Shown here: positions 1 to 14,183 of the stretch, in pieces
Numbering within the stretch: position 1 is the first letter of the stretch
Layout: each line of letters starts with the position of its first letter
Assembly (NCBI GenBank): GCA_963791805.1
Contig: CAWBTU010000006.1
Coordinates: 1-64,000 of the forward strand
Source: JACMJL01 sp963791805
Lineage (GTDB): Bacteria > Bacillota > Clostridia > Clostridiales > Clostridiaceae
DNA length: 64,000 nt
Direction: 5' to 3'
The notes under the pieces: model-generated
Seen by the model: only the letters and a program-made list of their open reading frames with translations
Databases searched by the model: none
What the model was told of the DNA's origin: nothing
Made by a program: the position numbers and the translations under genes

Positions 1-2303
<2,303 letters not shown>

Positions 2304-2355
2304 AATAATCTTTAACTTTTTCTTGTGCAATTTTCAGAGAATAAATTATTCTCTA

Positions 2356-2472
2356 TCTGGTGATTATGGCGTTAAGGGTAACACCCCTTCCCATACCGAA
2401 CAGGTCGGTTAAGCCTTATCGCGCCAATGGTACTGCAGGGGAGGCCCTGTGGGAGAGTAGGTTGTTGCCAGG
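2356..2472 (+). rRNA. 5S ribosomal RNA (copy 1)
   Basis: A 117-nt 5S sequence begins TCTGGTGATTATGGCG and ends GTTGTTGCCAGG; the two ends pair as helix I. It lies about 50 nt after the 23S end with the same spacer as the second operon. It is almost identical to copy 2 (2742-2858) but differs from copy 3 (8148-8264) in the helix III region. Confidence 0.95.
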
Positions 2473-2493
2473 TTAAATGAGGAGTAAAGAAAT

Positions 2494-2521
2494 AGAAGTG
2501 AAAATTCAAACTTTCACTTCT
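2494..2521 (+). other. Stem-loop between 5S and tRNA-Ala
   Basis: AGAAGTGAAA (2494-2503) pairs perfectly with TTTCACTTCT (2512-2521) around an 8-nt loop. It is not followed by a U run, so it reads better as a processing hairpin than as a terminator. An imperfect hairpin of similar position follows the third 5S gene (about 8283-8315). Confidence 0.5.
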
Positions 2522-2552
2522 AAATCTTCACTTCTCGCTTCTGTTTATTCAT

Positions 2553-2628
2553 GGGGGTTTAGCTCAGCTGGGAGAGCACCTGCCTTGCACGCAGGGGGTC
2601 AAGGGTTCGAATCCCTTAATCTCCACCA
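2553..2628 (+). tRNA. tRNA-Ala (TGC)
   Basis: A 76-nt cloverleaf with the anticodon loop CTTGCAC, so anticodon TGC. The acceptor stem GGGGGTT pairs with AATCTCC (two G-U pairs) and CCA is encoded. It is nearly identical to the second tRNA-Ala at 2945-3020, differing in the T loop (TTCGAAT against TTCAAGT). Confidence 0.97.
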
Positions 2629-2634
2629 TTATTG

Positions 2635-2668
2635 AACTCTTGATTTAACAAGTCAAGAGTTTTTAATT
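2635..2668 (+). terminator. Intrinsic terminator after first rRNA operon
   Basis: The stem AACTCTTGA / TCAAGAGTT (2635-2643 with 2653-2661) is followed by a T-rich tract. It ends the first rrn operon just upstream of a consensus promoter, which makes the following 5S-tRNA group a separate transcription unit. Confidence 0.8.
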
Positions 2669-2681
2669 TATTAAAATCTAA

Positions 2682-2710
2682 TTGACAAACAAATTTTTAT
2701 CATATATAAT
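2682..2710 (+). promoter_or_regulatory. Consensus sigma-A promoter of the 5S/tRNA unit
   Basis: Perfect -35 TTGACA (2682-2687) and -10 TATAAT (2705-2710) separated by 17 bp. The 5S gene starts 32 nt after the -10. Confidence 0.85.
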
Positions 2711-2741
2711 TTTAAAATGTAAGTAGAAGAACTTGCATATA

Positions 2742-2858
2742 TCTGGTGATTATGGCGTTAAGGGTAACACTCCTTCCCATACCGAACAGGTCGGTTAAGC
2801 CTTATCGCGCCAATGGTACTGCAGGGGAGGCTCTGTGGGAGAGTAGGTCGTTGCCAGA
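2742..2858 (+). rRNA. 5S ribosomal RNA (copy 2, outside a full rRNA operon)
   Basis: A 117-nt 5S gene like copy 1 with a few substitutions. It has its own promoter and is followed directly by tRNA-Met and tRNA-Ala, with no 16S or 23S in the unit, so it is an orphan 5S locus. Confidence 0.95.
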
Positions 2859-2864
2859 TTATTT

Positions 2865-2941
2865 GGATCTTTAGCTCAGTTGGTTAGAGCAACCGGCTCA
2901 TAACCGGTTGGTCCGGGGTTCGAGTCCCTGAAGGTCCACCA
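2865..2941 (+). tRNA. tRNA-Met (CAT), elongator type
   Basis: A 77-nt cloverleaf with anticodon loop CTCATAA and CCA encoded. The acceptor GGATCTT pairs with AAGGTCC. The anticodon stem is AACCGG/CCGGTT, lacking the GGG/CCC triplet of initiator tRNA, so it is read as elongator Met. A CAT anticodon could in principle be lysidine-modified Ile, but the body resembles clostridial elongator tRNA-Met. Confidence 0.9.
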
Positions 2942-2944
2942 TAT

Positions 2945-3020
2945 GGGGGTTTAGCTCAGCTGGGAGAGCACCTGCCTTGCACGCAGGGGGTCAAGGGTTC
3001 AAGTCCCTTAATCTCCACCA
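2945..3020 (+). tRNA. tRNA-Ala (TGC), second copy
   Basis: A 76-nt cloverleaf with anticodon TGC, almost identical to the copy at 2553-2628. It starts four bases after tRNA-Met, in the same small transcription unit as the orphan 5S. Confidence 0.97.
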
Positions 3021-3021
3021 T

Positions 3022-3054
3022 AAAGAAACAGTTAATTTGACTGTTTCTTTTTTT
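3022..3054 (+). terminator. Intrinsic terminator of the 5S/tRNA unit
   Basis: AAAGAAACAGT (3022-3032) pairs with ACTGTTTCTTT (3040-3050), followed by a T run. It starts immediately after the tRNA-Ala CCA end. Confidence 0.85.
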
Positions 3055-3078
3055 ACAAATTTATTATTATTAAAGCTG

Positions 3079-3106
3079 TTGACAAGCAAAAAAAAGATGA
3101 TATTAT
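3079..3106 (+). promoter_or_regulatory. rRNA operon promoter
   Basis: -35 TTGACA (3079-3084), 16-bp spacer, -10 TATTAT (3101-3106). It lies about 220 bp upstream of the 16S 5' end, after the terminator of the preceding unit. Confidence 0.75.
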
Positions 3107-3141
3107 ATAAAAGCTGTCAGAAATGATAGCAAAACAAATTG

Positions 3142-3170
3142 GTCTTTGAAAATTAAACAGAGGTAAATAA
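3142..3170 (+). other. 16S precursor processing stem, 5' arm
   Basis: The sequence beginning GTCTTTGAAAATTAAACAG is complementary to 4904-4935 after the 16S gene (CTGTTTAATTTTGAAAGAC). Such stems flank 16S and are usual RNase III substrates; the pairing is seen, the enzyme is inferred. Confidence 0.75.
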
Positions 3171-3327
3171 ATATAAACCAGCAATTCTGTCTGAAACAAT
3201 AGTTTCTTAAAGCTTTTAGTTTTGAAAAACGGAAAGTTTCAGATAAAATAAGTAAATGTCAAAGTTTACTTAGAGTTTTAGTATGCTACTTCGGTAGTAG
3301 ACCAAAATTTGAGCTATTCAAACTTTT

Positions 3328-4840
<1,513 letters not shown>

Positions 4841-4903
4841 TCGATGCAAAGGGTTTAACCTTTGCAGATGAGAGTCTATTAGATTCTCAAGACACAGCTG
4901 GAC

Positions 4904-4935
4904 ATTTACTTTATCTCTGTTTAATTTTGAAAGAC
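4904..4935 (+). other. 16S precursor processing stem, 3' arm
   Basis: Partner of 3142-3170; the TCTCTGTTTAATTTTGAAAG segment pairs with the 5' arm. Confidence 0.75.
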
Positions 4936-4979
4936 TAATACCTAACGGTAATTATACCATTAGGCAGGATCTTTCAAAT

Positions 4980-5056
<77 letters not shown>

Positions 5057-5060
5057 ATTG

Positions 5061-5090
5061 TTCTTTGAAAATTGCACAAGAAAGTTAAAG
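5061..5090 (+). other. 23S precursor processing stem, 5' arm
   Basis: This segment (CTTTGAAAATTGCACAAG inside it) is complementary to about 8101-8132 downstream of the 23S gene, with a small bulge. The same 3' arm follows the first, partial 23S gene at about 2309-2340. Confidence 0.75.
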
Positions 5091-5185
5091 TAAAGTAGAC
5101 AATTAATTGTCTATGTTTCTGATGTAAAAGTTAGATTTAGATAATAGACTAGTTATCGCTGATGAAATCTATTATCGATATAAAA

Positions 5186-8095
<2,910 letters not shown>

Positions 8096-8100
8096 AATAA

Positions 8101-8132
8101 TCTTTAACTTTTTCTTGTGCAATTTTCAGAGA
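8101..8132 (+). other. 23S precursor processing stem, 3' arm
   Basis: Partner of 5061-5090. CTTGTGCAATTTTCAGAG pairs with the 5' arm. Confidence 0.75.
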
Positions 8133-8147
8133 ATAAATTATTCTCTA

Positions 8148-8264
8148 TCTGGTGATTATGGCGTTAAGGGTAACACCCGTTCCCATACCGAACACGACGG
8201 TTAAGCCTTATCGCGCCAATGGTACTGCAGGGGAGGCCCTGTGGGAGAGTAGGTTGTTGCCAGG
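8148..8264 (+). rRNA. 5S ribosomal RNA (copy 3)
   Basis: A 117-nt 5S gene following the complete 23S with the conserved spacer. It differs from copies 1 and 2 at three positions in the helix III region (CCCGTT and CACGACGG here, against CCCCTT and CAGGTCGG in copy 1). In this copy CCGT/ACGG pair perfectly. Confidence 0.95.
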
Positions 8265-8335
8265 TTAGAAGCTAGAAATTTGAGGTGAGAATTGATTTTC
8301 AATTCAAACCTCTTATCTCTAACATCTATTTTTGT

Positions 8336-8411
8336 TCCGAGATAGCTCAGTCGGTAGAGCATTCGGCTGTTAACCGAAGTGTCCAGGGTTCGAGCCCCTG
8401 TCTTGGAGCCA
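8336..8411 (+). tRNA. tRNA-Asn (GTT)
   Basis: A 76-nt cloverleaf with anticodon loop CTGTTAA (GTT), acceptor TCCGAGA/TCTTGGA and encoded CCA. It is the last gene of the rRNA operon. Confidence 0.97.
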
Positions 8412-8430
8412 ATTTTTATTTAATATAGTA

Positions 8431-8462
8431 TAGATCACTAACCAGTGATCTATTTTTATTTT
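8431..8462 (+). terminator. Intrinsic terminator of the second rRNA operon
   Basis: TAGATCACT / AGTGATCTA stem with a short loop followed by a T-rich tract. It separates the rRNA operon from the EF-G-like gene. Confidence 0.85.
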
Positions 8463-8597
8463 TTGTGTTAAAAACATGAAACGTGGAAATAAATATAATG
8501 TCAAACTATTTTGAAGATTTTATTTATTTAAAGAGGATATTTATAATTAGAATAGAATACTAATAGTAAACTTAAACTTATTTAGGAGGTAGCGCAC

Positions 8598-10679
8598 ATG
8601 AAGGATTATCAAACAAAAAATTTAAGAAATGTAGGTATAGTCGGACATAGTGGATCTGGAAAAACAACACTTACTGAGGCAGTATTGTTTTATACAAAGA
8701 CTACTGATAGGTTTGGAAAGGTTGAAGAAGGAAATACTGTAAGTGACTACGATTCAGAAGAGAAGAAGAGAAAAATATCAGTGTCAACAACTATAGAGCC
8801 CTGTGAGTGGGAACATGTAAAAATAAACCTAGTAGATATGCCTGGTTATTTTGATTTTATAGGTGAAGAGATACAAGGACTAAGGGCAGTAGATGTTGCA
8901 TTAATAGTAGTTTCTTCGGTTTCTGGAATTAAAGTAGGCACAGAAAAAGCATGGAATTATGTAAATAAAAACAATTTGCCAAGGTCGTTCTTTATAAGCA
9001 AACTTGATAGGGAAAATAGTAGTTATGAAAAAGCTCTCACCCAACTAAAAGATAAATTTGGAATATCTGTTGTACCAATTCAGTATCCAATCGGAACTGA
9101 AAATGATTTTGAAGGTGTTGTAAACGTTATTTCCAGAAGAGCACGGATACATAATAGCAAAACTGGAAGAATGGAAGATGCTGAAATACCAGCTAATTTG
9201 ATTGATAAAGTAGATGAATGTAAAAAAATGATAATGGAAGCTGTTGCAGAAACAGACGAGATACTATTAGATAAATATGTTGAAGAAGGTTTATTAAGTG
9301 ATGATGAAATATATCATGGGTTAATAAAAGGATGTAGTAACGGAGAAATCGCACCAGTTATGTGTGGATCAGCTCTCATGGAAATTGGTATGGAGACGTT
9401 ATTAGAAGACATAGAAGAATGTTTTCCTTCACCAGATGAAGCTAGACCACATAAGGCAAGAGATACTAAGAATAACAAGGATGTGGAGATAACTGTATCA
9501 GAAGATGCACCTTTTTCTGCACTAGTATTTAAAACTATAGCGGACCCGTTTGTGGGGAAGTTATCAATATTTAGAGTAATGACAGGAAAAGCTAAAGCAG
9601 ATACTTTGGTCTATAATACAAATAAAGAAAAACAAGAAAAATTAGGTACTATGTATTTTCTAAGAGGGAAGCAACAGTTTCAAACAAGTGAAATAATTGC
9701 TGGAGATATTGGTGCTGTTGCAAAGCTTCAGTTTACTGGTACGGGTGATACACTATGTGATTTGTCATCATCAATTCAATATGAAGATATACAATTTCCT
9801 AAGCCATCAATTTCAATGTCAGTTATCACAAAGGCTAAAGGAGACGAAGATAAAATATCTTCTGGATTAACGAAATTACTAGAAGAAGATCCAACCTTTA
9901 AAATTTCCAGAGATGTAGAAAATGCGGAAACAATAATATCAGGAATAGGAGAAACTCATTTAGAAGTCATTGCAAGTAAATTAAAAAATAAATTTGGAGC
10001 AGATGTTATACTTGAAACACCTAAAGTTCCGTACAGAGAAACAATTAAAAAATTAGTTGATGTTCAAGGTAAGCATAAAAAGCAATCAGGTGGACATGGT
10101 CAGTATGGAGATGTTTGGATAAAATTTGAACCTAGAAGTCAAGGGGATGAATTAGAATTTGTGGATTCTGTTGTTGGTGGTGTTGTTCCACGTCAGTATA
10201 TTCCTGCAGTAGAAAAAGGACTTAAAGAATGTATACATCATGGTGTTCTTGCAGGATATCCAGTAATTAGACTTAAGGCAACACTTCATGATGGATCATA
10301 TCATCCAGTTGATTCTTCAGAAATGGCATTTAAAGTTGCAGCTTCACTAGCATATAAGAAAGGATTAGAATCAGCTCAAGCAGTTTTGTTAGAGCCAATA
10401 ATGCATGTTGAAGTATCTATTCCAGATGAGTATATGGGGGATATTATTGGAGATATTAATAAGAAAAGAGGAAGAGTGTTAGGTATGGAACCAGAAGATG
10501 GAGAACAGAAAGTTATTGCAGAAGTTCCTCAATCAGAAATTTTTAAATACGCAACAGATTTGAAATCTATGACACATGCAAGAGGGAGTTTTAAGATGTA
10601 TTTTGAAAGATATGAAGAAGTTCCCCCAACAGAAGCTCAGAAAATAATAGAAACAGCGAAGAAAGATAGAGAAGAATAA
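8598..10679 (+). CDS. Elongation factor G-like translational GTPase
   Basis: A 693-aa protein with the EF-G domain order: GTPase domain, beta-barrel domain II, and domains III-V. G1 is GHSGSGKT (about residues 16-23), G3 is DMPGY and G4 is SKLD. Canonical EF-G has AHIDAGKT, DTPGH and NKMD, so this belongs to the EF-G-like paralogue group found in clostridia rather than the main fusA product. The rRNA genes upstream are not cotranscribed with it because a terminator intervenes. The RBS AGGAGG (8584-8589) is 8 nt before the ATG. The exact role of these paralogues on the ribosome is not established from sequence; an alternative is a back-up or stress-specific translocase. Confidence 0.85.
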   Translation: MKDYQTKNLRNVGIVGHSGSGKTTLTEAVLFYTKTTDRFGKVEEGNTVSDYDSEEKKRKISVSTTIEPCEWEHVKINLVDMPGYFDFIGEEIQGLRAVDVALIVVSSVSGIKVGTEKAWNYVNKNNLPRSFFISKLDRENSSYEKALTQLKDKFGISVVPIQYPIGTENDFEGVVNVISRRARIHNSKTGRMEDAEIPANLIDKVDECKKMIMEAVAETDEILLDKYVEEGLLSDDEIYHGLIKGCSNGEIAPVMCGSALMEIGMETLLEDIEECFPSPDEARPHKARDTKNNKDVEITVSEDAPFSALVFKTIADPFVGKLSIFRVMTGKAKADTLVYNTNKEKQEKLGTMYFLRGKQQFQTSEIIAGDIGAVAKLQFTGTGDTLCDLSSSIQYEDIQFPKPSISMSVITKAKGDEDKISSGLTKLLEEDPTFKISRDVENAETIISGIGETHLEVIASKLKNKFGADVILETPKVPYRETIKKLVDVQGKHKKQSGGHGQYGDVWIKFEPRSQGDELEFVDSVVGGVVPRQYIPAVEKGLKECIHHGVLAGYPVIRLKATLHDGSYHPVDSSEMAFKVAASLAYKKGLESAQAVLLEPIMHVEVSIPDEYMGDIIGDINKKRGRVLGMEPEDGEQKVIAEVPQSEIFKYATDLKSMTHARGSFKMYFERYEEVPPTEAQKIIETAKKDREE

Positions 10680-10700
10680 TTGTAGTTAACTTTATATTAT

Positions 10701-10738
10701 AACAGCCTAATCTAATAAAGGATTTAGGCTGTTTTTTT
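10701..10738 (+). terminator. Intrinsic terminator after EF-G-like gene
   Basis: AACAGCCTAA pairs with TTAGGCTGTT and is followed by seven Ts. The remaining 290 bases to the next gene hold no ORF that looks real. Confidence 0.85.
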
Positions 10739-10930
10739 AATTTTTGAAGATTTCTTTAAAGATACAATTTATTTATAGAAAATAAAGTAGAATTCAAATT
10801 TTAAGAATACGTTTTCAAATAGATATTCATTAAGGGGAACATTAAAGGAACGGCAGGTGTGTTGAATAATTTTAAATGTATAATGTGTGGTAGTTATACA
10901 TTAATACTATTGAAAAATAATAAAAGGTAA

Positions 10931-10958
10931 TTGGATAGTTCCTATATTATGATATAAT
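10931..10958 (+). promoter_or_regulatory. Probable promoter of the S41 protease gene
   Basis: -35-like TTGGAT (10931-10936), 16-bp spacer, perfect -10 TATAAT (10953-10958), about 74 bp before the GTG start. The -35 is weak. Confidence 0.45.
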
Positions 10959-11031
10959 GAATTGTATGCTTAAATTTTCAAAATGAGCAAAATTTATTAC
11001 TTAGAACAATAAACATGGGAGGGATTAAGCA

Positions 11032-12267
11032 GTGAAAAAAAACCAATTATTAAATATAGAGGATAGGATTTATACTTTTTCTAAAATCTATAATTCTATA
11101 ATTACTTACTTTGCTGGTTGGCAATCTGTATCTGATTTAAATATTGATGGACTATTTAAAGAATATATAGGCAAGGTGATAAAAGTTCCAGACAGATATC
11201 AATTTGGACTACTTATGATGGAATTTTTAGCATTGTTTAAAAATGGTAATTGCAATTATATGGATAGTTTTATTACTGAAGAATATGGTTCTCCGCTTGG
11301 ATTTAAGATTTCTTTCTATGATGGAAAGTGGATAATAAAGTATAGCCAGATTGAAGAATTAACAAATTATGAAGTGATAAACGAAATTGATGGAGAGGAC
11401 ATGGAGTCATTTTTTCAAAGACAGAATAAATATATTTGCTCATTCAATGATAGAGAAGCAAAGACAAAACTTTCATCGCACCCATTTCTATTTCCACAGA
11501 AATTCACATTAACACTTGGAAGTGGAAAAATAGTTGAAGTTGATAGAAGTAATTTATATGTAAATAAGAATAAGTTACAAACTGAAGGTATTTGGATAAA
11601 AGATGGTGAGTTAGGGTATATTAAGATACCTTCTTTTGAATCAATTGAATTTGAAGAAAAGGCAGTGGAGTTTGTAAACCTATTTAAAGAAGCTAAATGC
11701 ATTATTATTGATTTGAGAGAAAATAGCGGTGGAATTATACCACACAAATTAATTAAGATATTGATGGATAAGCCTTATCGCTTTTGGTCAGAATCAACTC
11801 CTGTAAGTTTTGGATTATTTAAGAATTATGGAGAAAAAGCACTTCAAGATGATGAAGAGAGTGCTCAAAGTATTTGGAGATGTTTTGAACAATCAAGTTT
11901 AATGTGGCCTGCATTTACAGAAACTAATTTTAAAAATGTTTTTAAGGGGAAAATAAGTTTACTTGTAGATGGTACTTGCTCCTATACCTGTGAAGATTTT
12001 ATCATTCCATTTAAGGATAATAAACGAGCTTCTATATTAGGTGAAAAAACTATGGGTTGTACAGGATTTCCGTACATATTGAATTTTGATAATGGAATTA
12101 ATGTAAGCATCTCATCAAAAAAACCGTTTTTTCCTGAAGGATCAGCCTTTGAGGGAGTAGGAATATCACCTGATATTGGAATACATTTAACCTTAGAAGA
12201 TTTAAAGAATAGTAGAGATGGTGTACTCATGGAAGCAATACGAATGACAAATATGTTTATAAGATAA
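11032..12267 (+). CDS. S41 family peptidase-like protein (tail-specific protease fold)
   Basis: A 411-aa protein. The C-terminal half has S41 signatures: GYIKIPSFES, IIIDLRENSGG (strand and loop before the active site), then DGTCSYTCEDF where the nucleophilic serine is expected and GEKTMGCTG downstream. In CtpA-type enzymes the second motif reads GxxTxGKG and supplies the catalytic lysine; here a cysteine occupies that place, so the Ser-Lys dyad is not evident. It may belong to the tricorn/IRBP-like S41 branch, or be inactive. No signal peptide or membrane segment is seen, so it is probably cytoplasmic. The start is GTG with GGGAGGG 8 nt upstream. A bidirectional terminator follows. Confidence 0.75.
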   Translation: MKKNQLLNIEDRIYTFSKIYNSIITYFAGWQSVSDLNIDGLFKEYIGKVIKVPDRYQFGLLMMEFLALFKNGNCNYMDSFITEEYGSPLGFKISFYDGKWIIKYSQIEELTNYEVINEIDGEDMESFFQRQNKYICSFNDREAKTKLSSHPFLFPQKFTLTLGSGKIVEVDRSNLYVNKNKLQTEGIWIKDGELGYIKIPSFESIEFEEKAVEFVNLFKEAKCIIIDLRENSGGIIPHKLIKILMDKPYRFWSESTPVSFGLFKNYGEKALQDDEESAQSIWRCFEQSSLMWPAFTETNFKNVFKGKISLLVDGTCSYTCEDFIIPFKDNKRASILGEKTMGCTGFPYILNFDNGINVSISSKKPFFPEGSAFEGVGISPDIGIHLTLEDLKNSRDGVLMEAIRMTNMFIR

Positions 12268-12303
12268 AAAAAGACTTAAGCCGAGGCTTAAGTCTTTTAA
12301 TTT
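12266..12303. terminator. Bidirectional terminator
   Basis: AAAAGACTTAAGCC and GGCTTAAGTCTTTT form a 14-bp stem with a two-base loop, with A and T runs on either side. It serves the S41 gene (plus strand) and the converging zinc-ribbon gene (minus strand). Confidence 0.85.
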
Positions 12304-12539
12304 AATTTGCTTTTTAATTTAGTAAAATATTTATCATCAATAAAAGGTGCAAAGAACTCAAAACTTTTCTCATATCCACAATTTGAACAAACACAATCAC
12401 ACACGTCATAAGGAATACCATCTATTATTTCAACTTCTAATTCTTGAGCCAAGTATTCGCCTCCACATATGTGGCAGTGAGTATTAGTTATCACTGTAAA
12501 TTCACTTTCTATATATTTCATTATATCTCTTAAAACCAT
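12297..12539 (-). CDS. Small zinc-ribbon protein, unknown function
   Basis: An 80-aa protein with two cysteine pairs: CHIC near residue 22 and CDCVCSNC near residues 48-55, arranged like a zinc ribbon. A perfect GGAGG lies 6-7 nt upstream of the ATG. No membrane segment or other domain is seen. The cysteine pattern is seen; zinc binding and any regulatory role are inference. It stands alone between convergent and divergent neighbours. Confidence 0.65.
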   Translation of the reverse strand: MVLRDIMKYIESEFTVITNTHCHICGGEYLAQELEVEIIDGIPYDVCDCVCSNCGYEKSFEFFAPFIDDKYFTKLKSKLN

Positions 12540-12739
12540 TATTATCCTCCATTTATGTAGGTATAAACATTATAATATTAGGTTGATTAACTTTATATTG
12601 AGTGACAATTTAATGCCATATACTTTCTATAGAAGTAATTAAACACAAACTAAATGGTAACACTTGTTTAACTTAATTGCAATAGTATATGAACTTAATC
12701 ATATATATAAATATAGCAATTACAAATAGGAAGGGAGTT

Positions 12740-13315
12740 ATGATTAATTATATTTGGTTTTCTATTTTGACAATAGGGATAATTATTGGACTTTTAACTG
12801 GGAGAGCGGATTCCATATCGAAGGTTTTTACAACAGCATCAAACAGTACAGTACAACTAATACTTCAAATTGTTGGATCTATGTGCTTATGGTGTGGAGT
12901 AATGAAGGTTGCACAAAAAAGTGGTCTTACTGAAAGAATTGCAATTGTACTAAAACCATTTTTGAAAGTTCTATTTAAAGGGGAGGGGAAAAGTGAAAAA
13001 GCATTAGGATTCATTTTAATGAATCTTACAGCAAATATGATGGGAGTTTCAAATGCTGCCACTCCTTTTGGTATTAAAGCTATGGAGGAGATGCAAAAGC
13101 AAAATAAGAACAAAGAAATTGCTAGTAATGACATGGTACTATTTCTTGTTTTGAATGCAGCATGTATACAATTAGTTCCTACAACTATAATTTCATTTAG
13201 AGCAGCTTGCAATTCTACTAATCCCGCGGAAATTATAATACCAGCAATTATAACCACAGGCAGTGCAGCATTGGTAGGAATTCTATGTTGTAAGTTACTT
13301 CAAAGGTACTTTTAG
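12740..13315 (+). CDS. spmA: Spore maturation protein A
   Basis: A 191-aa polytopic membrane protein. The core motifs NLTANMMGVSNAATPFGIKAM and FLVLNAACIQLVPTTIISFR are typical of SpmA, a nucleoside-recognition (Gate) domain protein needed for spore core dehydration in Bacillus. The reading frame is open further upstream to 12689, but the ATG at 12740 has the RBS-like AGGAAGGGAG and gives the usual family N-terminus. It is followed after 11 bases by spmB, the invariable partner. Confidence 0.93.
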   Translation: MINYIWFSILTIGIIIGLLTGRADSISKVFTTASNSTVQLILQIVGSMCLWCGVMKVAQKSGLTERIAIVLKPFLKVLFKGEGKSEKALGFILMNLTANMMGVSNAATPFGIKAMEEMQKQNKNKEIASNDMVLFLVLNAACIQLVPTTIISFRAACNSTNPAEIIIPAIITTGSAALVGILCCKLLQRYF

Positions 13316-13326
13316 AGGTGAATATT

Positions 13327-13833
13327 ATGATTATGGTTGTCCCATTAATAATTTTCTTTATTATAGTTTATGCTATGGCAAAAGGAGTAAAAGTGTATGA
13401 TTGTTTTATTGAAGGCGCAAAGGAGGGTTTAGAGGTTTGCTATAGAATATTTCCATACTTACTTGCAATGATTATAGCAGTTAGTGTATTTAGAGAATCA
13501 AAGGCTTTAGATTATATTATGGTTATTGTGAGCCCTGGTGTAAAATTAATTGGGCTGCCCCCAGAGTTAGTTCCATTAGTATTGGTTAAACCATTATCTG
13601 GAAGTGGAGCCTTAGGAATATATATGGAAATTTTAAAAAATTACGGTCCAGATACATATATAGGTAGAGTTGCTTCAATAATAATGGGGTCCACCGAAAC
13701 AATATTTTATACAATAACAGTATATTACGGTGCCATAGGAATAAAAAAAATAAGGCATACACTTTGGGCAGCAATAATGGCCGACCTAGTTGCTATTATG
13801 ATGGCCATTTACATAGCTAAAGTAATGTTTTAA
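13327..13833 (+). CDS. spmB: Spore maturation protein B
   Basis: A 168-aa membrane protein with the SpmB pattern VKVYDCFIEGAKEGLEV, VLVKPLSGSGALG and IMGSTETIFYTITVYYGA. SpmB works with SpmA during late sporulation. A GTG at 13318 is in frame but coincides with the ribosome binding site AGAGGTG (13314-13320), which is well placed for the ATG at 13327, so the latter is chosen. Confidence 0.93.
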   Translation: MIMVVPLIIFFIIVYAMAKGVKVYDCFIEGAKEGLEVCYRIFPYLLAMIIAVSVFRESKALDYIMVIVSPGVKLIGLPPELVPLVLVKPLSGSGALGIYMEILKNYGPDTYIGRVASIIMGSTETIFYTITVYYGAIGIKKIRHTLWAAIMADLVAIMMAIYIAKVMF

Positions 13834-13854
13834 TTTATGTAATTAAAGATATAC

Positions 13855-13883
13855 TTGACAGTAATTCTAGTTTGGAATATTAT
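13855..13883 (+). promoter_or_regulatory. Promoter of the metG T-box leader
   Basis: -35 TTGACA (13855-13860), 17-bp spacer, -10 TATTAT (13878-13883). Transcription would begin just before the T-box stem I. Confidence 0.75.
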
Positions 13884-13888
13884 AATAA

Positions 13889-14150
13889 AGAAATGCAATG
13901 ATAAGAAGAGTAGTATACGAGTGTTTTTAGAAGAGAGCCAGGCAAGGTGAAAGCTGGTAAAATTACAGTATATGAATATGGACTTAGAGTAGGTTGTATG
14001 AAGCTTAGTAATACAATTCGGTAGCAACCGTTATATTGCAAGGTGATGATGGTCACCTGCTGAGATTTCTATTGTGAGATAGGAATGAATTAGAGTGGTA
14101 CACGTTAATAACGTCTCTATGTGGATTTGATTCTGCATAGAGCTTTTTTT
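13889..14150 (+). promoter_or_regulatory. T-box riboswitch (methionine) upstream of metG
   Basis: The leader has stem I with the distal loop motif around 13931-13956, a candidate specifier ATG at 13978-13980 followed by GAC, and the T-box AGAGTGGTACACG at 14092-14104. The antiterminator is AGAG / CTCT enclosing ACGTT-AAT-AACGT with the TGGT bulge, which matches the tRNA-Met discriminator A plus CCA. The competing terminator uses CTCTATG (about 14115-14121) with CATAGAG (14136-14142), followed by T7. Uncharged tRNA-Met is therefore expected to promote read-through into metG. Confidence 0.88.
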
Positions 14151-14183
14151 ATTAAAGCATATTAATTATAAGGAGGAACTAAA

